A stretch of DNA of 64,000 nt, taken from positions 24,848,508 to 24,912,507 of the forward strand of contig NC_088776.1 of assembly GCF_954871325.1 (NCBI RefSeq), written 5' to 3'. Positions 61,601-64,000 of this stretch are shown in pieces (within the stretch, counting starts at the first letter, position 1; each line of letters starts with the position of its first letter). The notes under the pieces were generated by a model. The model was not told the origin of the DNA. It ran no database searches and saw only the letters and a list, made by a program, of their open reading frames with translations. Origin of the DNA: Gordionus sp. m RMFG-2023 (lineage: Eukaryota; Nematomorpha; Gordioida; Chordodea; Parachordodidae). A program made the translations under genes and the position numbers.

Positions 61601-64000
61601 TTCAGGTTATTTACGGCAAACTACGAGCAAGGAAATTACAACATCATCTTCAAAAACGAAACCAACTTGAGCAAAGAAAAGAGAACTTCTTCACCATCGC
61701 TAAACCATCTTCCTCACCAACAACAGTATATTCTATTTAATTTCAATTTACATGTTTTATTTCAGGTTATTTACGGCAAACTACGAGCAAGGAAATCACA
61801 ACATCATCTTCAAAAACGAAACCACCTTGAGCAAAGAAAAGAGAACTTCTTCACCATCGCTAAACCATCTTCCTCACCAACAACAGTATATTCTATTTTA
61901 TAATTTCAATTTACACGTTTTATTTCAGGTTATTTACAGCAAACTACGAACAAGGAAATCACAACATCATCTTCAAAAACGAAACCACCTTGAGTAAAGA
62001 AAAGAGAACTTCTTCACCATCGATAAACAATCTTCCTTACCAACAACAGTATATTCTATTTTATAATTTCAATTTACACGTTTTATTTCAGGTTATTTAC
62101 GGCAAACTACGAACAAGGAAATCACAACATCATCTTCAAAAACGAAACCACCTTGAGCAAAGAAAAGAGAACTTCTTCACCATCGCTACCAACAACAGTA
62201 AATTCTATTTTATAATTTCAATTTACACGTTTTTTTTCAGGTTATTTACGGCAAACTACGAGCAAGGAAATTACAACAACATCTTCAAAAATGAAACCAA
62301 CTTGAGCAAAGAAAAAAGAACTTCTTCACCATCGCTAAACCATCTTCCTCACCAACAACAGTATATTCTATTTAATTTCAATTTACACGTTTTATTTCAG
62401 GTTATTTACGGCAAACTACGAACAAGGAAATCACAACATCATCTTCAAAAACGAAACTACCTTGAGCAAAGAAAAGAGAACTTCTTCACCATCGCTACCA
62501 ACAACAGTAAATTCTATTTTATAATTTCAATTTACACGTTTTTTTTCAGGTTATTTACGGCTAACTACGAGCAAGGAAATTACAACATCATCTTCAAAAA
62601 CGAAACCAACTTGAGCAAAGAAAAAAGAACTTCTTCACCATCGCTAAACCATCTTCCTCACCAACAATAGTATATTCTATTTAATTTCAATTTACACGTT
62701 TTATTTCCTGTTATTTACGGCAAACTACGAGCAAGGAAATCACAACATCATTTTCAAAAACGAAACCACCTTGAGCAAAGAAAAGAGAACTTCTTCACCA
62801 TCGCTAAACCATCTTCCTCACCAACAACAGTATATTCTATTTAATTTCAATTTACATGTTTTATTTCAGGTTATTTACGGCAAACTACGAGCAAGGAAAT
62901 CACAACATCATCTTCAAAAACGAAACCACCTTGAGCAAAGAAAAGAGAACTTCTTCACCATCGCTAAACCATCTTCCTCACCAACAACAGTATATTCTAT
63001 TTTATAATTTCAATTTACACGTTTTATTTCAGGTTATTTACGGCAAACTACGAACAAGGAAATCACAACATCATCTTCAAAAACGAAACCACCTTGAGTA
63101 AAGAAAAGAGAACTTCTTCACCATCGATAAACAATCTTCCTCACCAACAACAGTATATTCTATTTTATAATTTCAATTTACACGTTTTATTTCAGGTTAT
63201 TTACGGCAAACTACGAACAAGGAAATCACAACATCATCTTCAAAAACGAAACCACCTTGAGCAAAGAAAAGAGAACTTCTTCACCATCGCTACCAACAAC
63301 AGTAAATTCTATTTTATAATTTCAATTTACACGTTTTTTTTCAGGTTATTTACGGCAAACTACGAGCAAGGAAATTACAACAACATCTTCAAAAATGAAA
63401 CCAACTTGAGCAAAGAAAAAAGAACTTCTTCACCATCGCTAAACCATCTTCCTCACCAACAACAGTATATTCTATTTAATTTCAATTTACACGTTTTATT
63501 TCAGGTTATTTACGGCAAACTACGAACAAGGAAATCACAACATCATCTTCAAAAACGAAACCACCTTGAGCAAAGAAAAGAGAACTTCTTCACCATCGCT
63601 ACCAACAACAGTAAATTATATTTTATAATTTCAATTTACACGTTTTTTTTCAGGTTATTTACGGCTAACTACGAGCAAGGAAATTACAACATCATCTTCA
63701 AAAACGAAACCAACTTGAGCAAAGAAAAAAGAACTTCTTCACCATCGCTAAACCATCTTCCTCACCAACAACAGTATATTCTATTTAATTTCAATTTACA
63801 CGTTTTATTTCAGGTTATTTACGGCAAACTACGAGCAAGGAAATCACAACATCATTTTCAAAAACGAAACCACCTTGAGCAAAGAAAAGAGAACTTCTTC
63901 ACCATCGCTAAACCATCTTCCTCACCAACAACAGTATATTCTATTTAATTTCAATTTACACATTTTATTTCAGGTTATTTACGGCAAACTACGAACAAGG

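Larger units (their letters stand above)
24936..64000 (+). repeat. satellite array with intron-like segment in each monomer, at least 39 kb
   Basis: Tandem monomers of 163, 160 and 149 bp fill the window to its end, about 250 by division. The 160-bp class lacks 3 bp in the AT-rich part. The 149-bp class lacks 14 bp (AACCATCTTCCTCA). Minor variants lack 3 bp near CTTCAAAAA or near CAAACTA. Each monomer contains GTATATTCTATTT (or GTAAATTC) leading 40-43 bp later to TTTATTTCAG or TTTTTTTCAG. Removing it leaves 120 nt in the longer classes and 106 nt in the short class. Translated frames across the array are side effects of the repeat: 163+149 bp makes 312 bp, a multiple of three, so dimers of these two types stay open. 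Confidence 0.98.

Noticed and set aside
24968-63948. Many open frames of 60-390 codons (MSKEKRTSSPS and MFYFRLFTANY types) in the array
   Set aside because: They are the same monomer read in shifting frames. The longest arise where 163- and 149-bp monomers alternate. None is a gene on its own.
24936-64000. CRISPR array
   Set aside because: Monomers are contiguous, with no unique spacers alternating with short repeats, and the context is a eukaryotic genome.

Overview
The window is strongly AT-rich eukaryotic DNA, apparently from an invertebrate animal. The case for an animal is a multi-exon Slingshot-type cofilin phosphatase gene, a family known from animals, with short GT-AG introns. A Ty3/gypsy-type LTR element, a tRNA-derived SINE and a very large tandem array fit the same picture. 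The species cannot be named from this sequence.

Layout. (1) 385-3609, minus strand: six phase-compatible exons of a Slingshot (ssh) gene, including the N-terminal A/B region, a DEK_C-like region and a phosphatase domain with the catalytic Cys. The first exon was not found and the 3' end is uncertain. (2) 3610-13630: gene-poor AT-rich DNA with G/C runs, GC-richer inverted repeats that look like decayed non-autonomous transposons, two fields of diverged tandem repeats, and two unassigned minus-strand exon-like segments (7066-7233, 7902-7991). (3) 13631-14253: about 620 bases of nearly pure purine, (GGAGA)n then (GAAA)n. (4) 14791-19107: a Ty3/gypsy-type element on the minus strand with matching 5-bp target duplications. 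Its genes are broken but its two LTRs are almost identical. (5) 20921-22429: nested inverted repeats, then older fragments of a retroelement-type integrase with a tRNA-derived SINE lying between them. (6) 23069-23196: a disrupted fragment resembling the N-terminus of glucose-6-phosphate isomerase. (7) 23357-24935: a short 55-bp duplication and a 590/592-bp tandem repeat carrying two open, splice-site-bounded exon-like segments. (8) 24936 to the window end: an uninterrupted satellite array of at least 39 kb, about 250 monomers of 163, 160 or 149 bp.

The most unusual part is the satellite. Nearly every monomer holds a 43- or 40-bp stretch that starts GT, ends in a pyrimidine-rich TTTCAG and looks like a minimal intron. 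The remaining 120 nt of the long monomers is 40 whole codons that stay open in two frames if that stretch is removed. The 106-nt class does not keep frame, so the array as a whole does not read as one protein. It may be a satellite grown from an exon-intron unit, possibly related to the adjacent 592-bp repeat. The array is also organised in higher-order repeats (6179, 2680, 1576, 2869 and 960 bp, and a block recurring 24,393 bp away) whose copies look nearly identical, which implies recent amplification or an assembly effect.

Limits: exon boundaries were set by eye from splice consensus, reading phase and remembered family sequence. No alignment or database search was run.
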